Made by a program: the position numbers and the translations under genes | Shown: positions 1 through 10,879 of the stretch, in pieces | Numbering within the stretch: position 1 is the first letter of the stretch | Layout: every line of letters begins with the position of its first letter | The notes under the pieces: generated by a model | The model's input: only the letters and a program-made list of their open reading frames with translations | What the model was told of the DNA's origin: nothing | Databases searched by the model: none | Source: Tamarix chinensis | Taxonomy: Eukaryota; Streptophyta; Magnoliopsida; Caryophyllales; Tamaricaceae | Direction: 5' to 3' | DNA: 64,000 nt | Assembly (NCBI GenBank): GCA_030549775.1 | Contig: CM060180.1 | Location: forward strand, 28,406,590-28,470,589

Positions 1-179
1 TTCCCCTTCCTATAATTAGATGCAAGGATTTATTCTTTTCCACTAGAACCAAATTATGCCACCTAAGGTAATTTGTCATGGAGCTAGTTTCTTTATCCTT
101 TAATTTTCATTTGAGGAATATTGCAAAACTATTTCATCCCAACATTGGAATTACTATATTAAACCTATTATCCTCAAAA

Positions 180-1560
180 TATAGTAGAGGAAGATGAAGT
201 TCATGCAAGAGGAAATTCAATTTGTACCTATGTGGATCAGACTACCCCATCTACCATTAGAGTATTGGTCATCTCGATCTCTAATCATGATAGCAAGTTT
301 TATGGGTAATCCTATTTGTGATGATTCAATTACAATGATTAAAGAATGTATAGCTTATCCTTGAGTGTTAGCTAAGGTAGATGCAAAGAGACCTCTATGT
401 GATAGTGTCTTTATCATGCTTAGATGCCACTATGTTTCATCAAAAAGTGGAGTTTGAGTGGATGCCATGGTACTATCATTAATGGGACTATTCAACTCAT
501 GATGGGTTTAGTTACCTTAGGAATAGGATGAAAGACATAGTTGTTGATCAGAAAAGATAGGAATGGGTGGCGATTAAGGATAGAAGACATAATGATGTTC
601 CTAAATACCTCACTAACCTAAGCACTGAAGGGAAAGCTATATAAGATAGTAAATCAAGAAATAATCAAGTGTCCCCAATTCAAGGTTCGCTTAAGTTTTT
701 TTCTGCTCAAGTTTATGTTCTAAGGTCTACTATTCATAATACTTATGGGCCACTTGACATGGATAACTCTTTCTAGATGATGCATCAAGAGAACAAGTCT
801 GAGGGACAAGAGGAAGGGGAGAGGTAATGCTCTATTGACCCAGGTGACCTATGTTAGTGTCCTATAATGTTAGAGGAACAAACAAAGTGCAATAAAGGAA
901 TGGATAATAAGAAGTAGACATCGATTTGTTTGTCTTATTGAAACTAGGGTGAAATAAGCAAAAAACTGAAAAGATAAGGCAAAATAAAGCAAGAAATTGG
1001 CTCAATTTTAATAACTATACTTACCACCATAATGGTAGAATTTGGATTCTATGGGATCTAATGTACTAGAGAATTCAACACATTTAATCTTATGACCAAT
1101 GCATACTCTATGAAGCAATCGATATTAAAGATGGAAATCATATCACTGTGGTTTTATTTATGCATTTAATACAACAAAGGCTAGGAAGTCTCCTTGGCAA
1201 TGGTTGTTAACTTGGCTTACTTATGTATTCTCACCTTTGCTTCTTATGGCGGATTTTAATGTTGTTCTTAGGGTTTACAAATAGATAGGGAAGGCACCCC
1301 TTGCCAACAGGATATGGTTCACTTTTACCATGTGGTATAATCTCTAGGCCTTATAGATCTAAAAGAATATGGCTCTTTTCTAATTTGGTGTACTAATAGA
1401 GCATGTACTAAAGTAATGGCATGCAAATTGGATCATGCTTTGGTAAATGTGGTATGGCTCAATGTTTTTACTTATGCTTATGCTAAGTTCTTACCACCTT
1501 CACTCTCAAACAACTGCATAGTTTTGGTTCGGCTTGGAGAAGGAAAACCTACAAGAAATC
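180..1560 (+). pseudogene. L1-type LINE remnant, ORF1-like and endonuclease part
   Basis: Decayed non-LTR retrotransposon read on the plus strand through stops and frameshifts. Around 230-370 the translation reads WIRLPHLPLEYWSSRSLI, then MIASFMGNPICDD, the pattern of the DUF4283/RRM-like region of plant L1 ORF1 proteins. Around 850-960 it gives VSYNVRGTNK and VCLIETRVK, the start of the APE-type endonuclease. Around 1180-1290 it gives PWQWLLTWLTYVFSPLLLM followed by ADFNVVLR (the family has GDFN), and around 1420 KLDHALVN. Several in-frame stops show it is dead. At 1561 it is interrupted by a Cassandra element, after which the reading resumes (KPFRFNNCF) at 2316-2345. The reverse transcriptase domain was not found. 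The family is known from plants; the domain calls are from motif memory. Confidence 0.75.
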
Positions 1561-1713
1561 TGTAACACCCCGAGTCGACACGACCACGCGGGGGCTACCT
1601 TGGAGTGCTTTCGGATTGATCGGCTGGCCCCACAAATCAACACGAGTCCTTTTAGCACGCTTTGTCCTCACTCACGTGCTTCCCGAGAAACTTTTAGAAA
1701 ATTTCCGAAACTT

Positions 1714-1778
1714 CCCAGGAGGTCACCCATCCTAAAATTACTCCACGGCCAACACGCTTAACTGTGGAGTTCTTAGGA
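1714..1778 (-). repeat. 5S-rRNA-like segment in left Cassandra LTR
   Basis: On the minus strand this reads GAACTCCACAGTTAAGCGTG, then, after about 20 diverged bases, GGATGGGTGACCTCCTGGGA. These match the internal A-box and C-box parts of plant 5S rRNA genes. The DNA between the two boxes has diverged from 5S. It is a retrotransposon-borne promoter relic rather than a 5S gene: the 5' part of 5S rRNA is absent. Confidence 0.88.
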
Positions 1779-1997
1779 TGGAATTACCAAAAGGATGGTA
1801 TACCATGTTCATATAAGTAGTCATATCAATCCTTATAACACTCCGCTCAAATTGGGGTATTACATTCACCCCTAATCAAAGAACGCAACGTCCTCGTTGC
1901 GCCTCAACCAATGACTATTTCAATACAGTTCATCCCAAGAATCGTCCCGCTAGGTGGCTGACTGACTCATCCAAGTTCAGCTCACAGTCACGGTTTT

Positions 1998-2009
1998 GCT
2001 CTGATACCA
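1998..2009 (-). other. Primer-binding site of Cassandra element
   Basis: TGGTATCAGAGC on the minus strand, complementary to the 3' end of initiator tRNA-Met, two bases from the right LTR. This is the usual Cassandra primer site. Confidence 0.88.
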
Positions 2010-2164
2010 TTTGTAACACCCCGAGCCAACATGACCACGCGGGGGCTACCTTGGAGTGCTTTCGGATTGATCGGCTGGCCCCATAAATCAACATGAGTCC
2101 TTTTAGCACACTTTGTCCTCACTCACGTGCTTCCCGAGAAACTTTTAGAAAACTTCTGAAACTT

Positions 2165-2229
2165 CCCAGGAGGTCACCCATCCTAAAATTGCTCCACGGC
2201 CAGCATGCTTAACTGTGGAGTTCTTAGGA
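2165..2229 (-). repeat. 5S-rRNA-like segment in right Cassandra LTR
   Basis: Second copy of the 5S-like segment in the other LTR, differing from the left copy at a few positions (for example AGCATGC in place of AACACGC on the plus strand). The C-box part is intact. Confidence 0.85.
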
Positions 2230-2369
2230 TGGAATCACCAAAAGGATGGTATACCATGTTCATATAAGTAGTCATATCAATCCTTATAACACTCCGCTCA
2301 AATTGGGGTATTACAAAAACCATTCAGATTTAATAATTGTTTTGGTTGAAGATGGTAATTTCTTAAATG

Positions 2370-3653
2370 TTGTTCATCCCACTAGGAGAACCAAAATACT
2401 AGGAACCCACTGCTTTCTATTATGAGGAAACTGTAGAAACTCAAAATAATTTTTAAATCCCCTAACCATGATAAATATGGATCCATTGGTAGAAAGGTGA
2501 AACAAGATAGGGAGGCCATGCATGATAAATATGGATCCATTGCAACCATTCAAAGAACGACTCCGAGTTGATATTACCCTCAAAGTAGGGTAAGTCAAAA
2601 CGGATCCCTGTTTCTACACCATCATACGTCCTCCTATAGGACTCATGTGCCCTTCCGTAGTCTCCTATGCTTTCTTCGTCATCCAACCGATTGGACGTTC
2701 TCCTTGCATGCTCCACTTCGATTGGTTCTCTTCAATAGGGTTGTTGCACATGAGACCCTTGTGCTTAGGAAGCCTCAATTCTTCCCATACGGATCTTGAC
2801 ATCCTTAAAATCTTCTGTCGGTGCTTTGAGAATATCTCTCAACTCTTCTTCTTGACTTGCCATGGTTGGTCTTGAAGAATTTGTTCACTCTAACCACAAC
2901 CTTGGCTTTCATACCAAATTGATGTGTGTACGGTTAGAGTTTCGGACTTGGATGGAGTTTATAGGGAGTATTCGATGAGAACGAAGTATGGAGGTTGATG
3001 ATGGGGATTCGAATGGGTTGATGACGACGGAACACAAGTTAGAAGGATAAATTAATCTTTAAACCACACAGAAATAAAGATTAAGGTTTCGAGAACATAA
3101 TTGTTCACACAGATTCAGTTTTGTTTCGAGACGAATACACACAGAATTCGGGTTTAAGCAATGCTTAAGGTTGTTCTTCTTATTCAAGTTGTGTGTTTCT
3201 ACTCGGTTTCCTATGGTTTATATAACCAAGGAACCGAGAATCTTCTCAAAAGATTACAAGCACATTCCCTCCCAAAAGCATTAATTCCCTTAAGACTAGC
3301 TAGTTAATAGTTAGTTACTAACTGACTAAAAGTAAATAACAATAACTAGTACTTAAAAATAAATGTTACACTAGCTAACAAATGTTGACTAAAAGTAAAT
3401 AACAATAGCTAGTACTTAAAAATAAACTTTACGCTAGCTAACAAACGTTGACTAAAAGTAAATAACAATAACTAGTACTTAAAAATAAACGTTACGCTAG
3501 CTAACAAACGTTAACTAAAAGTAAATAACAATAACTAGTACTTAAAAATAAACGTTACGCTAGCTAACAAACGTTAACTAAAAGTAAATAACAATAACTA
3601 GTACTTAAAAATAAACGTTACGCTAGCTAACAAACGTTGCATGAAGCCATGCA
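2370..3653 (-). mobile_element. Decayed LTR-retrotransposon fragment (LTR plus gag start)
   Basis: In minus orientation, a likely LTR (about 2923-3653, right edge approximate) contains a TATA box (GGTTATATAAACC, about 3212-3224) and a 63-bp minisatellite. Next to it, TTTGGTATGAAAGCC (2905-2919) resembles the initiator-Met primer site, with changes. It is followed by an ATG at 2863 whose product MASQEEELRDILKAP… has 32 residues and stops at 2765, reminiscent of a Gypsy-type gag N-terminus. Only scrambled remains follow to about 2370. No protease, reverse transcriptase or integrase is present. The fragment seems to have landed in the LINE, whose 3' part resumes at about 3700. The lineage is uncertain. 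Confidence 0.55.
3324..3638. repeat. 63-bp minisatellite, five copies
   Basis: Five head-to-tail units begin at 3324, 3387, 3450, 3513 and 3576, each 63 bp, of the form (G/A)ACTAAAAGTAAATAACAA… ending CTAACAAACGTT. The last three are nearly identical and the first two carry TGTTACAC or CTTTACGC variants, so the array grew mostly at the right side. It lies in the U3 part of the putative LTR, upstream of its TATA box. Confidence 0.9.
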
Positions 3654-3699
3654 TACCCCATATTCATGCACCTGCTCTAAGTAGCATAACCGTCTTCCT

Positions 3700-3990
3700 C
3701 GGTGTTATGTTCTGTGACTCTGCTCTCTCATCAGACCCATTCTCACCTCTTTTCTGATTGTCTATATAGATTGGAAATATGGGGAAAATTCAAAAAAGAC
3801 TTTGACCATAAGAATAAAATAGAATCTTGGTTTAGAGAGATGATTATTTTAGAAAAGAGGACCCGGAAAGAAGTTTTTGTGTGCACCCTTTGTTTCCTCT
3901 ATTTGGTATGGAAGGAACTCCAGAATTTTCAAGAATTGATTTCAATCAAATGCCTTAGTGTTGAAAGAGATTGTGTTCATTATAGATAGT
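3700..3990 (+). pseudogene. LINE remnant, C-terminal zf-RVT-like part
   Basis: An open stretch on the plus strand gives HSHLFSDCLYRLEIWGKFKK and later FVCTLCFLYLVWKELQNF. The H-LF--C-----IW pattern is that of the zinc-binding zf-RVT region at the C-terminus of plant L1 LINE reverse transcriptase proteins. It is in the same orientation as the LINE 5' part at 0.2-2.35 kb, so it is probably the tail of the same insertion, with the reverse transcriptase region lost. The AT-rich 3' flank to about 4170 may be the LINE 3' UTR. Confidence 0.6.
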
Positions 3991-4228
3991 ATATTCTTTT
4001 CCTTTATTCCAGAACATAAGTATGAACAATGGGGATGATACATTGATAATATGTTATTGTGCTACTTCTAGTGCTACCTTAGTTTACTTTGTATTAAGGT
4101 TTTGATTGGTTGGTAGTTTTAATTTTTCCACTTGGTAGTAAATAAAAACTTCATTACTTATTTAAAAAACACCACTAAGGTCATTCTATGTCCAATAATT
4201 CAACTCTTTTGCATATATAGTCATAAAT

Positions 4229-5516
4229 TGTAACACTCTAACCCCATAGGAGGTCACCCACCCTTGAAATTATCTGCTTAGGACATATAGTTATGAAGTT
4301 TTCTAGAGATGATTTTTTATAAAGAAAAGTGCACCTTGTTGATATGTGTAGTTTTATCAATACTTTTAAGCATCTATGATAATCCACTAATATAGGGTAT
4401 TATATACATGCCTAATCAAAGAACACAACGTCTTCAACATGCCTCAACCATTGGCTATCTCAATACAATCCATCTAAAAAATCATCCCTCTAAACAGCTG
4501 CCCAACTCATCTAAGTTTAGCTTAGGATCATGATTTTGATATGATACCATCCATAACACCCAATCCTATTGGCCACAAATAGTTACTTGAAGTGTTTTTG
4601 AGATTGATGGATGACCCCACAAATCAATAGGAGTCCTTTTGACCGTGTATTTTATCAACTCACATGTGTCCCAAAAAAAATAGAAGGTTATCCGTCCTTA
4701 AAATACTCTAAGTTACACATGCTTATCTATTAACTTTTGTAAAGATAGGTTTCCTAGAAAGAAGGTATAACTAATTAATATAAGTGCTTGTTTGGTATGG
4801 GGGTAATAGGGGGAAATTCCCCCTATTTTATGTCTTTTATATCAAATATTTAAGAATAATACATACATTTTTAATGATATACCCATTTTAAATCAAATTA
4901 ACATCTAAAATGGATTTTTTTTCAAAAAATAATATTTAATTTGAAATAGATATATAAAATGCAAGGGTGATTTTTTCACACCTATTACTCATATACCAAA
5001 CAAACACTATGTAGTATTACTAATATTTTTAAGCCTCTACTATCAACAACTAATTTGGGAGTATTACATATAAGCCCACTCAAGAACACAATGTCATCGG
5101 TGTGCCTCAACCATTAATTGTCTCATTACAATATATCCTTAGAATCATCCCGCTAAGCAGCTAACTTACTCATTCAACTTTAGCTCATCTATGTAGTTTT
5201 GCTGTATTACCATTTGTAATACCCCAATCCTACATTGATCATGAGTAGTCACCTAAAGGGATTTTGGGATTAATAATTGGATCCATAAATCAACACATAT
5301 CATTTTTTTATCTTATTTTTTTTTATCAAATCACACACATCTAGAAAAAAAATTTCCCATAGGTCACCGTTCCTTAAATTATTTTAAGACAAACACATTT
5401 AACTATGTAGTTTTTTAATGATAAATTTCTTAAGAATAAGGTATACATTATCGATATAAATATTCTTATCAATCATTATAATAATCTACCATCATCCACT
5501 AATTTGGGGTGCTATA
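4229..5516 (-). mobile_element. Cassandra TRIM tandem unit with three LTRs
   Basis: LTR-internal-LTR-internal-LTR arrangement. LTR1 is 4229-4404 (internally deleted), the internal region 4405-4551, LTR2 4552-5068 (enlarged by a MITE at 4783-5008), the second internal region 5069-5214, and LTR3 5215-5516. Both internal regions retain the Cassandra text (AATCAAAGAACACAACGTC and GCCTCAACCATT…) and degenerate primer sites (GATATGATACCA, GCTGTATTACCA on the plus strand). The 5S-like segment is recognisable but eroded (AGGAGGTCACCCACCC in LTR1). The whole unit is flanked by a perfect 5-bp duplication, TAAAT at 4224-4228 and 5517-5521, so it is bounded as one insertion. It is older than the 1561 copy, judging by divergence. 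Confidence 0.88.
4783..5008. mobile_element. MITE inserted in Cassandra LTR2
   Basis: About 226 bp with terminal inverted repeats: AGTGCTTGTTTGGTAT at the left, and the reverse complement of the right end is AGTGTTTGTTTGGTAT (15/16). It interrupts Cassandra LTR text that is contiguous in the other copies. It is AT-rich and has no coding potential. A clear target duplication could not be assigned, so the superfamily (PIF/Harbinger or hAT) is left open. Confidence 0.75.
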
Positions 5517-5521
5517 TAAAT

Positions 5522-6883
5522 GACCAAAATTCCCTTAAACCATAATTATCTCAATTTTAACCATTTTAAACTAAAATTAGTTATGACTCCACAATTCTCA
5601 TGAAAAGGGTAAAAGACATCAAAATAGAAATTCTAAAATTTCTAGAAATGGGTAAAAGGATATTTTGTTCCTACACATGATTTAAGAACATAAAATCATA
5701 ACACATGCTTCTCTAGCTAACCATATTTTACATGCATCATATACTTAGCATATCATAATACATACAAAGTATACATGCTATAAATATAAGCATGACATAT
5801 GTAAAAAGTCACATTTTCTCTTAGGAGACACAAATCCTAAGTCATGCATCAATAAGTTTAAACATGGTCAAAACCTATCGTATTATATATCAAAATTAAA
5901 TTAAAACATTTAAAGGATTTAATGGCAAGCTCAAAAATACAAGAATATGGCTTAGTAAAGACAATTAGCCCTTGGCCGAACAATACACACCACACATACA
6001 TAAATACTTCACCATATTCAAACCTAGTCTATCATGCTTTCATGCATATATTAATATACATAAACTCAACATGATCTTACATAAAATTACATGGCCTCAT
6101 ATTTAAGGCAATTTATAACAAAATATAGTGACATAAAATCACACCCAAGCATAATAATAATAATTTACATGATTTTTATACATATAGTAGGTGCATAGAG
6201 ATTACCTCCTTTTGAAGCAAAATAGCAAAATAAAATAAGTACATAACCACCAATTTTAGCCTCCAAAACAAACTTTCTATTCTCCTTAAAAACAAATAAC
6301 CTAAAGTTAATAACTAAAACATATAAACTAACTAGAGGAATAATAATGAATCAAATAGGAAGAAGATAATTCATACCCAACAATGGTTGGCACACCAACT
6401 AGGGAGAAAAGGAGAGGAAACTCTCCAAAATTTCCTAAACCTAAAACCCTTATACTTAAAAAAAATATTAGGGATAGATAAAGGATTAAGAGAAGACTAA
6501 AAAGCAAAATAAATGGAATAAGGAGAGACAGGGAGGCTCAATTTCCCTAGCAAGAATAAAAAGAGACGTGTTATTGAAACCCTTAAGCAAAACTCAAAGA
6601 GAGAAATTAACATAATGCACACAAGGGTGAATGAATAAAGAAAAAATAAAATTAGGCATACAAAGGGAGAGTGGGGAGTGAAATCAGCAAGGGAAGAGAG
6701 AGAGGATCTTACTTGAAGCCTACTTGATCAACTCTTGAATGATAAATTTGATTAATGGAGTTCTAGTGTGTAAGAGAATTGGCGGAAGATAAGGTCATAT
6801 GACAGAAGGCTAAGATATTTATTAAAGAGAGCAATACAAGTAATAATTTGATCTAAGGTGAGGTGAGGTTAGGGATGACCCAT
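5522..6883. other. AT-rich stretch without recognised gene
   Basis: About 1.36 kb of AT-rich DNA between two Cassandra insertions. No exon-like open reading frame, RNA gene or terminal repeat was recognised. The style (short A-runs, CATACAT-rich tracts) resembles the giant LTR-like units further right, but homology was not shown. Confidence 0.5.
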
Positions 6884-6939
6884 TATAACATCTTGACCTC
6901 ACTAGGATCATAAGTAGTGACTCTAGAGTGATTTTGGAA

Positions 6940-6980
<41 letters not shown>

Positions 6981-7669
6981 TAATAATAATAATAATAATT
7001 GGCCATATAGATCAACATGATCCCCTCTCAACATATTTAATTTATCAACTTCCACATATATCAATTTTTTTAGGAGGTTTCCCATCCTTAAATTACTTCG
7101 AATAAATCCTGTTTGACTATGGAGTTCTTGAATGATGAATTTGTCTAGAAGAAGATATACCTTGTTGGTATATATAGGCATATAAATCTATTTAAAACTC
7201 CACTATCTACCACTAATTTTGGGGTATCACATACACCTTACTCAAGAATACAATGTCCTTGTTGTGCCTCAACTACCAATAGTCTTATTTCCGTTTATCC
7301 CAAGAATCGTCTAGCAAAGCAGCTGACTAGCTCACTCAAGTTTAGCTTGAGGCTACAGTTTCATTCTGATACCATTTGTATTACCTCGACCTCACTAGGA
7401 TCATGAATATTTACTTTGTATGCTTTCAAGATTAATGACTGACCCCACCGATCAACATGAGTTGTATGTTTTTTAATAAACTCACAAACATTTCATAAAC
7501 CTTTTCAAGAGGTCACTCACCCTTAAATTACTCCAATTTAAGCATGCGTAAACTTTGGAGTTATTTAATAATAGATTTTTCTTAAAAAAATTGTATATCT
7601 TATTGATATAGGTGGTCTTATCAATCATTTTAAGCTCCCACTAGTTGCCATTAATTTGAGGGTATTACG
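6884..7669 (-). mobile_element. Cassandra TRIM, two LTRs, degenerate
   Basis: LTR1 is 6884-7231 (348 bp, lengthened by an AAT microsatellite), the internal region 7232-7376 and LTR2 7377-7669 (293 bp). A degenerate initiator-Met primer site, ATTCTGATACCA on the plus strand, is at 7363-7374. The 5S-like segment is recognisable as TAGGAGGTTTCCCATCC and AGAGGTCACTCACCC. Ends are decayed (TATAACAT at the left, GGTATTACG at the right). Flanks CCCAT and CCCAC match at 4/5. Confidence 0.87.
6941..6999. repeat. (AAT)n microsatellite inside Cassandra LTR
   Basis: About 59 bp of AAT/ATA repeat with one interruption (ACA), located in the first half of LTR1 and absent from LTR2, so it expanded after insertion. 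Confidence 0.95.
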
Positions 7670-8883
7670 CCCACAAGGCCAAAGGAATGATCATCAAAAT
7701 TCAAAACAAATATGAGATTAGAAAAACAATGAAGATCGATGTCATTTAGTTGACTCTTTGTTGTCCCCCAAGCCCTAAGAAGTGTCTGCTTTACCTTGGT
7801 GTCTGGTCGTCTAGCTCATAGGCCTCAATCAACTACTGCTCCTAAAAACTTATTTTCTACCATTTTAACTAAATTGAACTAATGCACTTTTAGCCCATAT
7901 TAAACACACATACAATCACACATTAAACACATATTACCTTCATATTATTTCTATGGTCAAGCTCACATAAAATATCAAGTTACATTTAGATTCTCAAATA
8001 AAGCTTACAAAAATTTAGGTATTATAAAATTATGATTAAAAAAAGGGTATTACTAATAAGAATTAATGACATACTTATATCATTATGTTATAAATCAAAG
8101 TATAGCTCTAACTTATTTTTTATCCTCGATCCATGCTAACATGCCACAATTGACATCATTCTAGTAAAGGTTGTCGATGGGTAATAGTGGTCTGTTAATT
8201 AGCTTCAATTTCACCCCTCCTATTAAGAGATTGATTTTCATGGAAAATTTTAATTTTTTTTGTACAAAATTTAAAAAAGAAAATAATCAAAATATTGCTA
8301 AGATATATTTTTAATTTTAAAAACTATTAATTTTCAAAAAAAATCATTTTTATAAATATTTTAGTTTTTATTCAAAAAATTGAATTTTTTAATACAATCA
8401 TTTTTCTGTATTTTATTTTTTTCAATACATATATTTTGTTGTAGAATCCCTAATTTTTTCGGACAAGTTTGGTATAGTAAAATTATGAGAAAATCCAAAT
8501 AAAATCCTAAAAAAACTATAAAATTTTAATTTTTATTTGTATTTTTTTAAAAGAAAATATGGAATTTTGAATAAGTATGAAATTGTTAAAAAAAATATTT
8601 TTAAAGAAAATTGAATTTCAACTTCTCAAAAACAAATATTATATTTCAACAACTCTTTTTCTTCTTTTAAATTCAATTACGTGCTACTTTCTCAAATGTA
8701 AATAAATAAATAATGTGCATGTAGCATCATTATACTAGTATCAATTAGGAATAGAATCACAGTCGCAATGTGTTGCAGTATATTTTTATTATTTATTCAT
8801 ATCAAATATCGATAAATATCAGTTGATAATAAGTATATCGCTAATAAATAAAATGAAAATTTAAAATAGTCAGGTATCATCAA
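7670..8883. other. AT-rich intergenic stretch
   Basis: No gene, RNA or repeat structure was recognised. It has many homopolymeric A and T runs, especially 8230-8660. Confidence 0.5.
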
Positions 8884-9515
8884 TAGGGATGGCAATGAGT
8901 CGGGTCCAGCGATCCAGATCCGGACCCATTTATATTACCTAGACTCAGACCCGTTGGGTCTCAAAAGTTTAGATCTAGACTCAGATCTATTGGGTATAGT
9001 GGGTAAACAGGTTCTAAATAGGTCCAACTATTTTTGAAAAAATAATAATTAATAATCTATGTAAATACAAATACATTTATATTTTATATAACTTAATATG
9101 TATTTTTTATAAAAAAAAAATCCTCCAAGTGAAAAAATAAATATATTAAAATAGTTACATTAACTTTTCAAATGGTGTTTTAATGCTTTTAAAATACATT
9201 ATGGTACATATTATTATAAAGTAAATATAAAAAAATAAATTTCAAAAAAATAAATAAGGAGCTCAAATAATATTATGACAATAATGACAAACATAATATT
9301 AGTGTGTATTTATATATGTGTACACACACACACAGATATACTAAACGGGTCTAGCGGGTCGGTTATGGGTCTATAACTACTGGACCCAGACCCATACCCA
9401 TTAAGATATATATGGATTCAGACCAATCGGGTCTAAAACTCATATACCCAGACCTGCTAAAAATGAGGCGGGTGTAGCAAGTCTGGATCGGATTCAAGAC
9501 CTATTGTCATCCCTA
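8884..9515. mobile_element. hAT-type MITE (TAGGGATGGCAAT family)
   Basis: 632 bp. The left end is TAGGGATGGCAATGAGTC; the right end, reverse complemented, is TAGGGATGACAATAGGTC. Flanks ATCATCAA (8876-8883) and ATTATCAA (9516-9523) match at 7/8, consistent with the 8-bp duplication of hAT transposons. The subterminal regions repeat GGGTC, GACCC and TGGGTC words in both directions. The centre is AT-rich with a short CA run. It has no coding capacity. It lies about 1.4 kb beyond the 3' end of the bHLH gene. Confidence 0.85.
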
Positions 9516-9523
9516 ATTATCAA

Positions 9524-10879
9524 TTTTGTCTATCAACTTATACAAAATTTAATATTTATTGACTAATGTTACATATGAAGATTGATATTTAATTGTATGG
9601 TATCCATTATAGCATTAAATATGAAGTTTTGGAGTTAATGATACGACGTGTTAGTGGTTCAATTAATATAGTTCTACTTTAATCAATACTCATATATAGT
9701 AAAAAAATGACTTTTTTAAATAATCCTAGAATTTCTATGACAATAATAAATAATTTATATCCCTTAGGGTTGTGGTTAGCATTGCCTTAAAAAAATAGTA
9801 ATAAAAAATCCTTCCAAACAAGTACCCATAGGAGTACAAGGAGGGGGACTTGCTTATTCTTTATGTTTATCTTTGAATTTGATGACAACATTCTGACCAG
9901 TATTACTATTTTTTATTCGTACAGAATTGATGTTATATATATGTTAACCTCAATTTATTTATTTTGTTAACGTCGTAAGGGTATCATTTCTTAAAAGTCA
10001 CCAAACACAAACAACAGTCCACCCTAATTATAAAAGATTTTACGTTACTATTAAAGCTTACTCAGATCTCATCTCTATGTGGATGGGAGAACGGGCAAAG
10101 GAATCTGATAGAGTTTATTAATAATATCAAGAAAATAAGTTCAGAGCATTTTATTTATTCATTTCTGTTTGAAGCTAATTTAAAATAGAGACATACAGCG
10201 TGCACGACCATCACTGGAATTATAATATATAAAACCATATAAAAGAGACGAGGGGAGAGAAGACCACGGAGAAATAAATAACACATCAAGATATCCCAGA
10301 CGACACAAAATCGTACGGGCGCTGGAATCAAAATTCCAAAGTTATGTAAATTAGAATTAAAAAGGGGAAGAGAAAACTGAAGCACAATAAATAAATGAAA
10401 CGTCGGAATTTGGGATGTTTGCCTAGCCGTCATGTCCGGAAATAAATGAAGTTCAACTCCCCTCCAAGGAGGGGTGGGCTGCGGACTTGCAGTCGGCTCT
10501 CGGTGCAGTGCAGGTGAGGTACCTGCCCGAGTAGTTTTAAAACTTTCCCCTTTTTTTCCCCCTCCTCCACGGCCAGTGGCACAAGATTTTACGAATATAC
10601 CGAGACATTTTCCGAAGTCGACGGCTGTCGAACAATCCCCACGACATTTTCTTCCCTACTATTCTATGTATCTCCCTCCACTTCCCCATTTTTTTCTTCG
10701 AGGAGTTTACATTCAATTTATTATACAAGCAATAATTAATTTAATTAGAAGGACAAAAATGAAATACAAGTAAAATCCACAAAAAAGGGCGTCGCTGCCA
10801 TCTAACGAACCGCTAAACGGAAGTAAAAATAAACGGAAGTAAGAAAGGAGATAGCTCGTCGTCAGCATCCCTGGCAAGT
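9524..10879. other. 3' flank of the bHLH gene
   Basis: No gene recognised. The 3' untranslated region of the minus-strand bHLH gene must lie here; its end could not be fixed. Short open frames at 10155-10773 on both strands have no recognisable domains and are treated as chance. Confidence 0.5.

Larger units (their letters stand above)
1561..2315 (-). mobile_element. Cassandra TRIM retrotransposon, complete (two 304-bp LTRs)
   Basis: Non-autonomous terminal-repeat retrotransposon in miniature, in minus orientation. The two LTRs are 1561-1864 and 2012-2315, both 304 bp, starting TGTAACACCCCGAG and ending TTGGGGTATTACA on the plus strand. The internal region is only 147 bp (1865-2011). A primer-binding site complementary to initiator tRNA-Met (TGGTATCAGAGC on the minus strand, 1998-2009) adjoins the right LTR, and a purine-rich AGGGGTGAA (minus strand) adjoins the left one, which fixes the orientation. 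Both LTRs carry a 5S-rRNA-like segment, the hallmark of Cassandra. Flanks are AAATC and AAAAC, a 4/5 match for the 5-bp target duplication. It sits inside the LINE remnant. It encodes no protein and must move with enzymes from another element. Confidence 0.93.

Noticed and set aside
1714..2229. 5S rRNA genes
   Set aside because: Only the A-box to C-box portion resembles 5S rRNA, it is present once in each LTR, and the element structure fits Cassandra.
10474..10773. Small open frame next to the bHLH gene
   Set aside because: No domain, no splice context, and overlapping frames on both strands; most likely 3' flank.
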